60,774 nucleotides of DNA, taken from NCBI GenBank assembly GCA_947629785.1, contig CANRFB010000009.1:1-60774 (forward strand), given 5' to 3'. How positions within the stretch are numbered: position 1 is the stretch's first letter; each line of letters begins with the position of its first letter. Under the pieces are notes generated by a model. The model did no database searches and had not been told where the DNA came from. It saw only the letters and a program-made list of their open reading frames with translations. The translations under genes and the position numbers were made by a program. The DNA comes from an uncultured Clostridia bacterium (lineage in GTDB: Bacteria; Bacillota; Clostridia; Oscillospirales; Ruminococcaceae). Of this stretch, positions 35,835 to 44,398 are shown in pieces.

Positions 35835-37100
35835 GCTGCGGTAATCGCCGTTAATTTTAACATAATCGTATGTCAGATCGCAGCCCCAAGCCGTCGCGGA
35901 AACATTCCCCATATTAAGATCAATGAGAATTTCAATTTCGTCCTCGGAAAGAATTTTCTTCGCCTCTTCCTCGGAGAAACCCACTCCCGCGCCGCCTTTG
36001 CACATGAGGATCTTTCCCGCCTTTGACGCAAAGGAAACGTCCGCTTTGTCAACGTCAAATTCCGCTTTTGCGTAACCCATAGCGCAGAGAACACGTCCCC
36101 AGTTCGCGTCGGCACCGAACATGGCGCATTTCACAAGGGGAGAATTTATAACGCTTTTTGCAATTGTAATTGCAGTGTCAAGGTCGGGCGCGGTGGAAAC
36201 TTCACAGGTAAGAAGTTTTGAAGCGCCCTCGCCGTCCTTGGCAAGCATACGCGTAAGATTCGCCATTACCTGATAAAGCGCGTCTTTGAATATGCCGAAA
36301 TTTTCATTTTCCGCGGTAATTTCCGAATTCCCCGCAAGCCCCGAAGCCATCAGAACGCAGGTGTCGTTTGTGGATTGATCGCCGTCAACACTGAGACAGT
36401 TATATGTAACTTTCACCACTTCCGAAAGCGCCTTTTGCAGACATTCCGCCGAAACAGCACAGTCGGTGGTTATAAAATTCAGCGTTGTTGCCATGTTGGG
36501 ACAGATCATTCCGCTGCCCTTTGCCATGCCGCCGATGTGACATTCCTTGCCGTCAATGACAAATTCAACGGCGTACTCTTTCTTCACCGTGTCGGTGGTC
36601 ATGATAGCGGTGGCGGCTTCTATGTTTCCCGCGTAGGAAAGCTTTTCCGCAAGCTTGGGAATAGCGTTTTCTATAGGCTCAATGGGAAATATCTGCCCGA
36701 TGACTCCCGTAGAACCGACTATTACCTGTTCCGCGGGGATGTTCAGCGCCTGCGCGGTAAGTTCGCACATCTTAACGGCTTTTTCCTCGCCGTCGGGATT
36801 GCAGGTGTTTGCATTTCCCGAATTGACAATAACGGCTCTTGCTTTTCCGCCCGACTTTTTAAGATTATTCTTTGTGACAATGACGGGCGCGCCTTTCACC
36901 TTGTTGCTTGTGTAAACTCCCGCCGCGTTGCAGACATTATCGGCAAAAATAAGCGCAATATCGTTTTTGCTGCCGCTTTCGGAAATATCGTTCCCGCCGG
37001 AAGTTCCCCATTTTTTAATGCCGCAGTAAACGCCGCTTGCTTTAAAACCTTTTGCAGCGCAGACTCCGCCGTCTATAGCATGAAATTTTTCTTCTATCAT
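35832..37100 (-). CDS. argJ: Bifunctional ornithine acetyltransferase/N-acetylglutamate synthase ArgJ
   Basis: ArgJ, 422 aa, recycles the acetyl group from acetylornithine to glutamate and may also make acetylglutamate from acetyl-CoA. The self-cleavage region GMAKGSGMICPNMATTLNF is intact; cleavage would occur before the Thr after MA. GGAGG lies 9 bases before the ATG at 37100; a TTG at 37118 is rejected. No argA or argE is in the window, so the cyclic route is inferred. The stop codon lies in repeat copy D. Confidence 0.95.
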   Translation of the reverse strand: MIEEKFHAIDGGVCAAKGFKASGVYCGIKKWGTSGGNDISESGSKNDIALIFADNVCNAAGVYTSNKVKGAPVIVTKNNLKKSGGKARAVIVNSGNANTCNPDGEEKAVKMCELTAQALNIPAEQVIVGSTGVIGQIFPIEPIENAIPKLAEKLSYAGNIEAATAIMTTDTVKKEYAVEFVIDGKECHIGGMAKGSGMICPNMATTLNFITTDCAVSAECLQKALSEVVKVTYNCLSVDGDQSTNDTCVLMASGLAGNSEITAENENFGIFKDALYQVMANLTRMLAKDGEGASKLLTCEVSTAPDLDTAITIAKSVINSPLVKCAMFGADANWGRVLCAMGYAKAEFDVDKADVSFASKAGKILMCKGGAGVGFSEEEAKKILSEDEIEILIDLNMGNVSATAWGCDLTYDYVKINGDYRS

Positions 37101-37120
37101 TTTAAAAAACCTCCGCAAAT

Positions 37121-37156
37121 TTAATGCGTAATTCTTAATGCGTAATGCGTAATTTA
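37121..37156 (+). repeat. Short TAATGCG heptad tract between hicB and argJ
   Basis: Units related to AATGCGT are repeated (TTAATGCGTAATTCTTAATG, then CGTAATGCGTAATTTATG). This is the second heptad module in reverse orientation, without the hairpin core. The hicB stop codon TAA lies at its right end. Confidence 0.75.
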
Positions 37157-37363
37157 TGCAAAAGCCAACTTGCCCTTGGGTTCGGGGATTGCCTTGCCGA
37201 TCTGTTTAGCTGTTTCTATCCATTCATCTATTATGATATGAACATTTTCAAGAGCTTTCTGCATGGTCTCGCCATCAGCCATACAGCCCGCAAGTTCGGG
37301 AACTTCGGCAATATAACTATTATCTTCATTACTCCAATAAATAATAATTTCGTATTTATACAT
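37154..37363 (-). CDS. hicB: HicB family antitoxin (short form)
   Basis: Antitoxin of 69 aa with the HicB partial RNase H-like fold: NEDNSYIAEVPELAGCMADG, then ETMQKALENVHIIIDEWIE. It would neutralise HicA. It lacks the C-terminal DNA-binding domain of longer HicB proteins, so autoregulation by this protein alone is doubtful. A perfect AGGAGG inside the hicA end precedes its ATG, while hicA has a weak site, which should favour antitoxin excess. Overlaps hicA by 8 bases. Confidence 0.85.
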   Translation of the reverse strand: MYKYEIIIYWSNEDNSYIAEVPELAGCMADGETMQKALENVHIIIDEWIETAKQIGKAIPEPKGKLAFA

Positions 37364-37616
37364 CGAACTTGCCTCCTAATCTATATTTTAATATAATATT
37401 CCTTACCTGTCTGACCTGATAAGGCTTTGCCTTATTACCTTTAGGCTGAATATTTATCAATTCGTCCACATCATCTTTAAAATATATAAAATGGTCGCCT
37501 TTTATACGAACGGTAAACCCAAGCAAAGTCAAAGCTTTTTGCAAATCGCTGAAATCAATATTATTATCTTGTGTACCGCTCATAATTTGCATAAATAATT
37601 TATTGTATTTACTCAT
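37356..37616 (-). CDS. hicA: HicA family mRNA interferase toxin
   Basis: Toxin of 86 aa with the double-stranded RNA-binding-like HicA fold. The catalytic histidine is in KGDHFIYFKD, and the C-terminal helix reads GNKAKPYQVRQVRNIILKY. HicA toxins cleave mRNA when unbound. This copy is slightly longer than the 60-80 residues of many HicA proteins, with an N-terminal arm. The pair sits between argJ and argC, flanked on both sides by repeat tracts. Confidence 0.85.
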   Translation of the reverse strand: MSKYNKLFMQIMSGTQDNNIDFSDLQKALTLLGFTVRIKGDHFIYFKDDVDELINIQPKGNKAKPYQVRQVRNIILKYRLGGKFDV

Positions 37617-37687
37617 ATATTTTACCGCTTCTTTAATTTGTAACTCTTAATGTATAACTAAATTTATAATAGCATATTAAATTTATA

Positions 37688-37753
37688 ATTACGCATTACG
37701 CATTACGAATTACGCATTTAACTCCACTCTCAACTCTTAACTCTCTACTCTAC
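37688..37753 (+). repeat. Truncated intergenic repeat between argC and hicA
   Basis: Module ATTACGC-ATTACGC-ATTACGA-ATTACGC-ATTTA is followed by CTCAACTCTTAACTCTCTACTC heptads, here on the opposite side from copy C. The argC stop (TAG) is formed at its edge. No hairpin core. The remaining spacer (37617-37687) is AT-rich and may hold the hicAB promoter, not identified with confidence. Confidence 0.75.
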
Positions 37754-38697
37754 ATTAGTCCTGTTGTTTCATCAATTCCCATCATGATGTTCATGCACTG
37801 GATAGCCGCACCGCTTGCGCCTTTGCCCAGATTGTCAAGCCGCGAACAGAGCAGAACGTGGTCGTCATTTCCGAAAACAAATATCTGCATAAGGTTCGTG
37901 TCGTGAAGGGTGTTCGCCGCAAGGAAACCGTCCTCAAGAACGCCCTCACCGCCGAAAGGCATAACTTTTACAAAATTCTGTCCCTCGTAATGCGCCGCCA
38001 TGACTTCCCAGACGTGCTGCGCGGAAGTCTTTTTCGCCATTGCACGAAGATGCAAAGGAACGGTAACTACCATTCCGTTGTAATAATCGTCAACTATGGG
38101 ATTGAATATGGGCGGGTAGGATAAGCCCGAAACAGCCATCATTTCCTTGATGTGCTTGTGATGTTTTCCCATGGAATACTGTCTGGGAGAATTGTATTCA
38201 AAAGGCTTGTTCTCGCCTTCGTAAACGGCAATTGTCTTTTTCCCCGCGCCGCTGTAACCCGATACCGCATGGCATACTATGGGGTGATAAGGCGCAATAA
38301 GCCCCTCTTTCACAATGGGATATACCGCCGCGTTGAACCCGCTGGCATAACAGCCCGGAACGGCTACCCGCTTTGAAGCCGCTATCTTCGCCCTGTGTTC
38401 AGCAGAAAGCTCGGGAAGCCCGTATGCCCACGCAGGATTCGTCCTGTGCGCCGTGGAAGCGTCAATTACGCGGGTATTCTTGTTCTCAACCAGCGAAACC
38501 GACTCTATAGCCGCCGCGTCAGGCAGACAAAGGAATGTAAAGTCCGACTCGTTTATAAGCCGCTTCCGCTCCTCGGTGTTCTTACGCAAAGCCTCGTCTA
38601 TTTTCAGAAGCTCTACATCGTTTCTTCCCTGAAACCTTTCAACTATCCTCAGCCCCGTTGTCCCTTCCTGTCCGTCAATAAATACTTTGTACGCCAT
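37750..38697 (-). CDS. argC: N-acetyl-gamma-glutamyl-phosphate reductase ArgC (type 2)
   Basis: NADPH-dependent reductase of the arginine pathway, 315 aa, of the shorter type 2 family (starts MAYKVFIDGQEGTTGLRIVE). The catalytic cysteine is in RVAVPGCYASGF. The C-terminal NLGKGASGAAIQCMNIMMG motif is conserved. The 132-base gap from argH (38698-38829) is AT-rich with several TGAATATAT/ATTCAT elements that could be ArgR sites; none is a full match. Confidence 0.93.
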   Translation of the reverse strand: MAYKVFIDGQEGTTGLRIVERFQGRNDVELLKIDEALRKNTEERKRLINESDFTFLCLPDAAAIESVSLVENKNTRVIDASTAHRTNPAWAYGLPELSAEHRAKIAASKRVAVPGCYASGFNAAVYPIVKEGLIAPYHPIVCHAVSGYSGAGKKTIAVYEGENKPFEYNSPRQYSMGKHHKHIKEMMAVSGLSYPPIFNPIVDDYYNGMVVTVPLHLRAMAKKTSAQHVWEVMAAHYEGQNFVKVMPFGGEGVLEDGFLAANTLHDTNLMQIFVFGNDDHVLLCSRLDNLGKGASGAAIQCMNIMMGIDETTGLM

Positions 38698-38829
38698 ATC
38701 AATGATCCTTTCTTCTCCCCCTGAATTGCAGTCTTAACAATATGATATATGATATTTATGAATTTTTTGGATATATTCAGTGTCCGCAGTATAAATTTAT
38801 GCAATTATGCAGGAATTTTATGTATATAT

Positions 38830-40224
38830 TCATTTTGCGATGAATATTTCTCCGACTTCGCTGCGAATATATTCAATCTGCGCCTTTACCGACTCCGGCG
38901 AAGGACCGCCGGGGACTTTGCGCATATTAACGCAGGTCTCTAAATTTATCGCCTTGTAAACGTCCTCGTCAAAAGCGGAACATACCGCCTTGTATTCGGA
39001 AATGGGAAGTTCCTCAAGGGTAGTGCCCTTTTCAATGCAAAGCGCAACCAGCGTTCCGGTAATTTTATAAGCGTCCCTGAACGCCAGACCCTTTTTCACA
39101 AGGTAATCGGCGCAGTCGGTGGCGTTGATGAACCCTCCCGCCGCCGCCGCGCGCATACGATCGCGGTTCACCGTCATGGTGGCAAGCATTGGGATAAATG
39201 TGGAAATGCAGAGTTTCACGGTATCAATTGCATCGAAAATCGCCTCTTTGTCCTCCTGCATATCCTTATCATAGGCAAGGGAAAGCCCTTTCATCATCAC
39301 AAGAAGCGTATTCAGGTCGCCGTAGACCCGTCCCGTCTTTCCGCGGATAAGTTCGGTAATATCGGGATTCTTCTTCTGGGGCATAATGGACGAACCTGTG
39401 GAATACGCGTCGTCAAGTTCAATGAACTTGAATTCCCACGAACACCACATGACGATCTCCTCCGAAAACCTCGAAAGGTGCATCATAAGTATCGAAAGCG
39501 CAGAACAGAGTTCAATGCAGAAATCCCTGTCCGAAACCCCGTCAAGACTGTTCTGCGTAATATCGTCAAATCCCAGCATGGCTGAAACCTGTCTGCGGTC
39601 TATGGGATAAGTCGTAGCCGCCAACGCGCCGCTTCCAAGGGGCATATAATTCATTCGCTTGTAGGTATCGGAAAGCCGCCCCATATCCCTGAGAAGCATA
39701 TTCGCATACGCCATCATATGATGCGCAAGGGTTATGGGCTGCGCCCTCTGCAAATGGGTATACCCGGGCATTACCGTGTCAAGATTTTCCTCGGCGATAC
39801 TGCATACCGTTTCAATAAGCTTTTTTACAAGCGGTATAATTTCTATAATTTCGTCCTTTAAGTACATTCTTATGTCAAGAGCCACCTGATCGTTTCTGCT
39901 GCGGGCGGTGTGGAGACGTTTGCCGGTTTCGCCGAGGCGCCCTGTAAGGACCTGTTCCACAAACATATGAATGTCCTCCGCATTTGGGTCAAAAAGCAGT
40001 TTCCCGCTTTCAATATCCGCAAGAATTTCCGTAAGTCCCGCAACAATTTTTTCGCTTTCGGATTTTTCTATTATACCCGTATCTCCAAGCATTGTGGCGT
40101 GAGCAATTGAGCCGCGTATATCCTGCCTGTACATTCTGGCGTCAAATGAAATCGACGAGTTGAAATCGTTAACTCGCTTGTCAAGTTCCTTGCTGAAACG
40201 TCCTGCCCACATTTTATCAGCCAT
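38830..40224 (-). CDS. argH: Argininosuccinate lyase ArgH
   Basis: Last enzyme of arginine synthesis, 464 aa, of the fumarase/aspartase superfamily. Signature loop GSSIMPQKKNPD, MPGYTHLQRAQPIT and TARSRNDQVALDIRMY are present. A perfect AGGAGG precedes the ATG and is embedded in the last codons of the upstream lipoprotein gene (gap 2 bases), so the two are co-translated. Confidence 0.96.
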   Translation of the reverse strand: MADKMWAGRFSKELDKRVNDFNSSISFDARMYRQDIRGSIAHATMLGDTGIIEKSESEKIVAGLTEILADIESGKLLFDPNAEDIHMFVEQVLTGRLGETGKRLHTARSRNDQVALDIRMYLKDEIIEIIPLVKKLIETVCSIAEENLDTVMPGYTHLQRAQPITLAHHMMAYANMLLRDMGRLSDTYKRMNYMPLGSGALAATTYPIDRRQVSAMLGFDDITQNSLDGVSDRDFCIELCSALSILMMHLSRFSEEIVMWCSWEFKFIELDDAYSTGSSIMPQKKNPDITELIRGKTGRVYGDLNTLLVMMKGLSLAYDKDMQEDKEAIFDAIDTVKLCISTFIPMLATMTVNRDRMRAAAAGGFINATDCADYLVKKGLAFRDAYKITGTLVALCIEKGTTLEELPISEYKAVCSAFDEDVYKAINLETCVNMRKVPGGPSPESVKAQIEYIRSEVGEIFIAK

Positions 40225-40226
40225 AT

Positions 40227-40778
40227 TTATTCCTCCTGTGAAGTAATATCCTGTTCCGCAGTGTCCGAAGTTTCCGAAGAACTTCCGCCTGTACCGGAAA
40301 CAGCGTCGGTTTCCGCATTTTCGCCGCTGTGAACGGTAAGCCCCAGTTCAATTGCCCGTTCTTCCGGAATGCGTTCATATTCGTCCATACCCTCGTCCGT
40401 GACCCAGAACATCTTGCTGCTGTCCTCATTTACGGAAACCTGAGCATATGAAGGAACTCCGTCATCGTCCACTTTAAATTTCAAGTCCTCAAACGAATAA
40501 CTTACAGGTTCATATGTCAGGACGTAATTATCATTTAAATAACATTCACTAAGATAATATTTAAAATCGTCCGTAAATTCAACAACCGTCATAACGGTAA
40601 TATAGCCGTTTTCATCGTAAGTGTTATAGCCTGTATTATCACCTGCCGCCCAGAAACCTACCAGAGATTTCTGAAGTGCCAGATCATCTTCTGTCATAAC
40701 ATGATCCGAACAGCCGGAAAGTACCGCCGCCAGAACGGCGCAAAGAATTGCCGCAGTTATCTTTTTCAGAATTTTCAT
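40227..40778 (-). CDS. Predicted lipoprotein of unknown function
   Basis: Protein of 183 aa with a clear lipoprotein signal: a basic start, a hydrophobic stretch, and the lipobox LSGC with Cys23. The mature part has Tyr/Asp-rich strands suggesting a small beta-structured domain (VGFWAAGDNTGYNTYDENGY). A Ser/Glu/Thr tail follows. I did not recognise a family. The last codons (CAG GAG GAA TAA) contain the argH ribosome site. It should sit on the outer face of the membrane. Confidence 0.8.
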   Translation of the reverse strand: MKILKKITAAILCAVLAAVLSGCSDHVMTEDDLALQKSLVGFWAAGDNTGYNTYDENGYITVMTVVEFTDDFKYYLSECYLNDNYVLTYEPVSYSFEDLKFKVDDDGVPSYAQVSVNEDSSKMFWVTDEGMDEYERIPEERAIELGLTVHSGENAETDAVSGTGGSSSETSDTAEQDITSQEE

Positions 40779-40796
40779 ATTTGTGTTCCTTTCAGG

Positions 40797-41732
40797 TCAA
40801 ATATTATTATCTATACAGTTCATGATGACGCTTATCATCATTTCCTTTTCATCGGGACGTGATTCTGCGACCATAATAGTCAGTGCAACAAGTGTATGAT
40901 CGTCAATAACTTTCTCACCATCAATAAACAAAGCGTTATTTCTGTCAAGAAAATACAAAAAAATTGCAGCGGCGATCCTTTTGTTTCCATCACTGAAACT
41001 ATGATTTTTGGTAATAAAATACAATAAATTGGCAGCCTTTTCTTCCAACGACGGATAAACGTCCTGACCGCCGAATGATTGATATATATTTCCTATGCTG
41101 CCTTTAAAAGAGTCGTCTTTTTCGTTCCCAAAAACATCGGATGCAGTTCCGAATTTCATTGTATCAATAACTTTACGGCATTCATCATAGGTCAGGACAT
41201 ATACCGCATCACTGCCTTTAGGTCTTTTCATATTCTGATGGTCATAACTGTCAAGAAGATCAAGTGCAGTATTATATCTTTCTATTACAGACAGTACCTG
41301 TTTTGCGTCAAGTTTTTCATCTGAGCGTTTCATTATCCGTATTACCTCATTAAGCTGATGTATACGGTTATTATTTACAGCATATCCTTTGATTATGTAA
41401 TCATTAAGGACACTGTTCGCCCATCTGCGGAACTCTATACCGCGCGACGATCTTACTCTGTATCCCACCGAGGTTATAACATCAAGGCTATAGTATTCCA
41501 TATGATATGTTTTTCCGTCTGCGGCAGTTGTCGCAAAATTTGCGACAACTGAATCAAATCCCGCTAATTCCTCATTCAGAGCATTTTTTATATGCTTGCC
41601 TATAGTCTTTACATCTCGGTCGAACAGTTCCGCAAGCTGATTTCTGTTCAGCCACACTGTACTGCCGTCCGAACTTACAGTCAGCGAAACGGCTTTGTCT
41701 TTGCTCTCAAAAAATAAAATTTCATTTTTCAT
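40797..41732 (-). CDS. RhuM-type N-terminus fused to a Fic/DOC domain
   Basis: Protein of 311 aa. Residues about 1-130 match the RhuM family (VWLNRNQLAELFDRDVKTIG, GYRVRSSRGIEFRRWANSVL). Residues about 150-305 form a death-on-curing/Fic domain with the active motif HSFSDGNKR at 244-252, complete for His, Asp, Asn and Arg. Fic enzymes transfer AMP or phosphate to target proteins, and the RhuM part may bind DNA. No ribosome site is seen. No separate antitoxin is adjacent. It is 18 bases upstream of the lipoprotein gene. Confidence 0.85.
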   Translation of the reverse strand: MKNEILFFESKDKAVSLTVSSDGSTVWLNRNQLAELFDRDVKTIGKHIKNALNEELAGFDSVVANFATTAADGKTYHMEYYSLDVITSVGYRVRSSRGIEFRRWANSVLNDYIIKGYAVNNNRIHQLNEVIRIMKRSDEKLDAKQVLSVIERYNTALDLLDSYDHQNMKRPKGSDAVYVLTYDECRKVIDTMKFGTASDVFGNEKDDSFKGSIGNIYQSFGGQDVYPSLEEKAANLLYFITKNHSFSDGNKRIAAAIFLYFLDRNNALFIDGEKVIDDHTLVALTIMVAESRPDEKEMMISVIMNCIDNNI

Positions 41733-41751
41733 ATGACATATAACAAATAAA

Positions 41752-41813
41752 CGGGGCGAAACGCAGCATTGCGCCCGTTCAAAACGAAATGTCCGCCTTG
41801 AATTTTCGCCCCG
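41752..41813 (-). terminator. Large-loop hairpin after argG
   Basis: Arms CGGGGCGAAA (41752-41761) and TTTCGCCCCG (41804-41813) pair over 10 bases around a 42-base loop that contains a small CGCA/TGCG stem. In the transcript it follows the argG stop and ends with GTTTATTTG, a weak T run. It could be a terminator or a regulatory leader for the RhuM-Fic gene. Confidence 0.45.
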
Positions 41814-41824
41814 AAAATTATCGC

Positions 41825-43063
41825 TTACTTGTTGTTTCTCTTAGCGTCAAGCATAGCCTTTACCTTGATGGGAAGTCCGAACAGATTGATGAATCCTGCG
41901 GAATCAGCCTGATCGTAAACGTGATCCTCATCGAATGTAGCAACTTCCTCGCTGTAAAGAGTATAGGGAGAAGTTACTCCTGCATTGATGATATTGCCCT
42001 TGTAAAGTTTCAGTTTAACATCGCCGGTAACGGTTTCCTGAGTCTTGTCAACGAAAGCGGAAAGCGCTTCGCGGAGCGGTGTGTACCACTGTCCGTTATA
42101 AACAATGTCCGCAAAATCTATGGCAAGCTTCTGCTTCATGCGCTGTGTAGCCTTGTCAAGAGTAATTGTTTCCAGAACTTCATGTGCGGCATAGAGAATT
42201 GTTCCGCCCGGTGTTTCATAAACGCCTCTTGATTTCATACCAACAAGACGGTTTTCAACAATATCCGCAAGACCGATACCGTTTGCGCCGCCCAGTTCGT
42301 TAAGCTTCATAACCAGCGCAACGCTGTCCATAGCCTTGCCGTCGATAGCCGTGGGAATGCCCTTTTCAAAGTGAATGGTAACATATGTGGGCTTGTCAGG
42401 TGCCTGAATGGGGGAAACGCCCAGCTCAAGGAACCCGGGCTTTTCATACTGAGGTTCATTTGCGGGATTTTCAAGGTCGAGACCCTCGTGAGAAAGATGC
42501 CACAGGTTCTTATCCTTGGAATAATTCGTTTCTCTGTTTATTTTAAGAGGAATATTGTGCGCTTCCGCATAGTCGATCTCCTGATCCCTTGATTTAAGAT
42601 CCCAGATACGCCAAGGCGCGATGATCTCCATTTCAGGAGCGAAAGCCTTTATGGTCAGTTCAAATCTTACCTGATCGTTGCCCTTGCCTGTGCAGCCGTG
42701 GCAGATAGCGTCCGCGCCCTCTTTCTTGGCGATCTCAACAATTCTTTTAGCAATTATAGGGCGTGCGAAAGATGTACCCAGCAGGTATCTGTTCTCATAA
42801 ACAGCCTGTGCCTTTACAGTGGGGAAAATAAATTCCTCAACGAATTCCTTTTTCAGATCTTCAACATAAAGCTTTGATGCGCCTGTCTTTAAAGCTTTTT
42901 CCTCCAGACCGTCAAGTTCGGTACCCTGTCCCACATCTCCCGAAACGGCGATAACTTCGCAGTTATTGTAGTTTTCTTTCAGCCACGGGATAATGATCGA
43001 GGTATCCAGACCGCCTGAATAAGCTAAAACTACCTTTTTGATGTCTTTTTTTGCCTTTGCCAT
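41825..43063 (-). CDS. argG: Argininosuccinate synthase ArgG
   Basis: Joins citrulline and aspartate using ATP; 412 aa. The PP-loop AYSGGLDTS is at 14-22, followed by [20 protein letters not shown] and [16 protein letters not shown]. It has its own promoter with an ArgR-box-like sequence across the -10. GGAGG lies before the ATG. The gene is separated from the other arginine genes by the RhuM-Fic and lipoprotein genes. Confidence 0.97.
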   Translation of the reverse strand: MAKAKKDIKKVVLAYSGGLDTSIIIPWLKENYNNCEVIAVSGDVGQGTELDGLEEKALKTGASKLYVEDLKKEFVEEFIFPTVKAQAVYENRYLLGTSFARPIIAKRIVEIAKKEGADAICHGCTGKGNDQVRFELTIKAFAPEMEIIAPWRIWDLKSRDQEIDYAEAHNIPLKINRETNYSKDKNLWHLSHEGLDLENPANEPQYEKPGFLELGVSPIQAPDKPTYVTIHFEKGIPTAIDGKAMDSVALVMKLNELGGANGIGLADIVENRLVGMKSRGVYETPGGTILYAAHEVLETITLDKATQRMKQKLAIDFADIVYNGQWYTPLREALSAFVDKTQETVTGDVKLKLYKGNIINAGVTSPYTLYSEEVATFDEDHVYDQADSAGFINLFGLPIKVKAMLDAKRNNK

Positions 43064-43116
43064 TGTAAAATTCCTCCAATAAAATTTATTAAAAAATTGC
43101 TTTTTTCCACAATATA

Positions 43117-43150
43117 AGAATAATTATACACCATTTCCCGCGTTTGTCAA
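43117..43150 (-). promoter_or_regulatory. argG promoter with putative ArgR operator
   Basis: Minus strand: a perfect -35 TTGACA (43145-43150), 16 bases, then a perfect -10 TATAAT (43123-43128). TGTATAATTATTCT (43117-43130) overlaps the -10 and matches the ARG-box core TGAATAATTATTCA at 12 of 14 positions. Arginine-dependent repression is therefore likely, although argR is not in the window. Confidence 0.65.
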
Positions 43151-43204
43151 GCATTTTTTGCATATTTTTATTAACATTTTGAAAATATGCAGAATATTTT
43201 GCAT

Positions 43205-43246
43205 AAAAGCGGCAATATTCATTATAAAATGAATATTGCCGCTTTT
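43205..43246. terminator. Perfect bidirectional hairpin terminator
   Basis: An 18-base perfect stem (AAAAGCGGCAATATTCAT with ATGAATATTGCCGCTTTT) has a 6-base loop. It lies downstream of the Rpn-like gene and upstream of the argG promoter, so it closes the accessory operon. The T run is four bases on each strand. Confidence 0.75.
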
Positions 43247-43295
43247 GAATAAGAATATTAAGGCATCGTTATAATGCACCGCAGCTTTTTTACTG

Positions 43296-44090
43296 TCAGC
43301 TGTTAAGTATCTTCTGTATCTGATTTTCGGACATACCGCTTGCAAGTAATTTTGAAACGATCTCGGCTTCTCTATCTGCTCTGCCCCTTCTCTCTGCATT
43401 GTAGAGTCTTGAATTTTCAAGCGCCTCAGCTTCTTCACGCTGTCTGATAAGCTCTCTGACTTTTTCGTCATTGCTCAATTTGTAAACAGCATTTACGCCT
43501 TTCCGAATGATCGGGATATTTGTATTCTCCAATTTACTCAACTCCTCTTCACTTTCAGCGTTGATCAGCTGCAGCCACAATAATTTATGATCGTCAGGAT
43601 CTATTCTTTTACCTGTTATTTTCCTGAGTTCAAAAAAGTAAAGTGCTAATTTATCAGAAAAAAGTTCATGTCTTTTGTCTTCACGAATAGAAAAAGACGA
43701 TTGATACTCTTTACAGCCGAACATGATAAAATCAAGAATGTTCAACGAGATAGCCTGATTCAACGTCAGGTAAGGATATCCGCTTCTGGAATTTTCACTA
43801 TACATATTTGCCCAGTAGCAAAGTATACGCTCCTTGTAATCCTCTTCCTTTGCGACCTGCATTTCTATGTCGATATTTTTGTTTCCCGCAGTAAGCTTTA
43901 TGTCAAGTCTGGTAAGCTTGCCGTCCGGCTGTTTTGGAACGATTTCAGGATTGAGGACTTTTAAATTTGTTATTTCATTAAGCGGAATGCTCAAAGTATC
44001 CGAAATAAATCCTGCCAATATATCCTCATTCTGTCCGAACAGTGCCTTAAACGCAATATCCTTTTTAGGAGAAATAATTTTGGTCTCCAT
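43296..44090 (-). CDS. Rpn family / PD-(D/E)XK nuclease-type transposase-like protein
   Basis: Protein of 264 aa of the Rpn (recombination-promoting nuclease) superfamily. It begins ISPKKDIAFKALFGQNEDIL. The nuclease core is RLDIKLTAGNKNIDIEMQ with the Asp...Glu-x-Gln arrangement, followed by ILCYWANMYS. The C-terminus has a basic charged coiled coil and a short QIQKIL helix. Family members are abundant and variable in gut Clostridia and may act in recombination or phage defence. A TATAAT at about 44130-44140 lies upstream. Confidence 0.85.
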   Translation of the reverse strand: METKIISPKKDIAFKALFGQNEDILAGFISDTLSIPLNEITNLKVLNPEIVPKQPDGKLTRLDIKLTAGNKNIDIEMQVAKEEDYKERILCYWANMYSENSRSGYPYLTLNQAISLNILDFIMFGCKEYQSSFSIREDKRHELFSDKLALYFFELRKITGKRIDPDDHKLLWLQLINAESEEELSKLENTNIPIIRKGVNAVYKLSNDEKVRELIRQREEAEALENSRLYNAERRGRADREAEIVSKLLASGMSENQIQKILNS

Positions 44091-44155
44091 ACTATCACCC
44101 CTCGTGTTTTCCTGTCAATTCTATTATACCACATTCCGCTTAAAATGAATATCTT

Positions 44156-44398
44156 TCATGCAATCGACAATATGCTTCCGACCGCAATATCGCATTTGTC
44201 GATCAAAACGGTAATATCCTTGCCTATATACTGCGGATCGGTATATCGTACCATAGCAACCGATTTTACAACAACTACGTTACCGTTATTGTCAACAAGT
44301 TTACAGCCGTTGGTAATTTTTTCGCTGTCTCCGTCAAGTGTTACGGAAAGCTCGCTGCCGATAGGCAATATATCTGTAACTCTTAACATATCAGTCAC
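44156..44398 (-). CDS. Small hypothetical protein
   Basis: Protein of 80 aa, predicted mostly beta (LPIGSELSVTLDGDSEKI, NGNVVVVKSVAMV). No family recognised. It overlaps the preceding gene by 8 bases, so it is translated with it and may bind or regulate its product. No signal peptide or membrane segment. Confidence 0.6.
   Translation of the reverse strand: MTDMLRVTDILPIGSELSVTLDGDSEKITNGCKLVDNNGNVVVVKSVAMVRYTDPQYIGKDITVLIDKCDIAVGSILSIA

Noticed and set aside
43124-43471. 115-codon frame overlapping the Rpn-like gene and the terminator
   Set aside because: It runs through a perfect terminator hairpin and overlaps the Rpn gene in another frame. No ribosome site.
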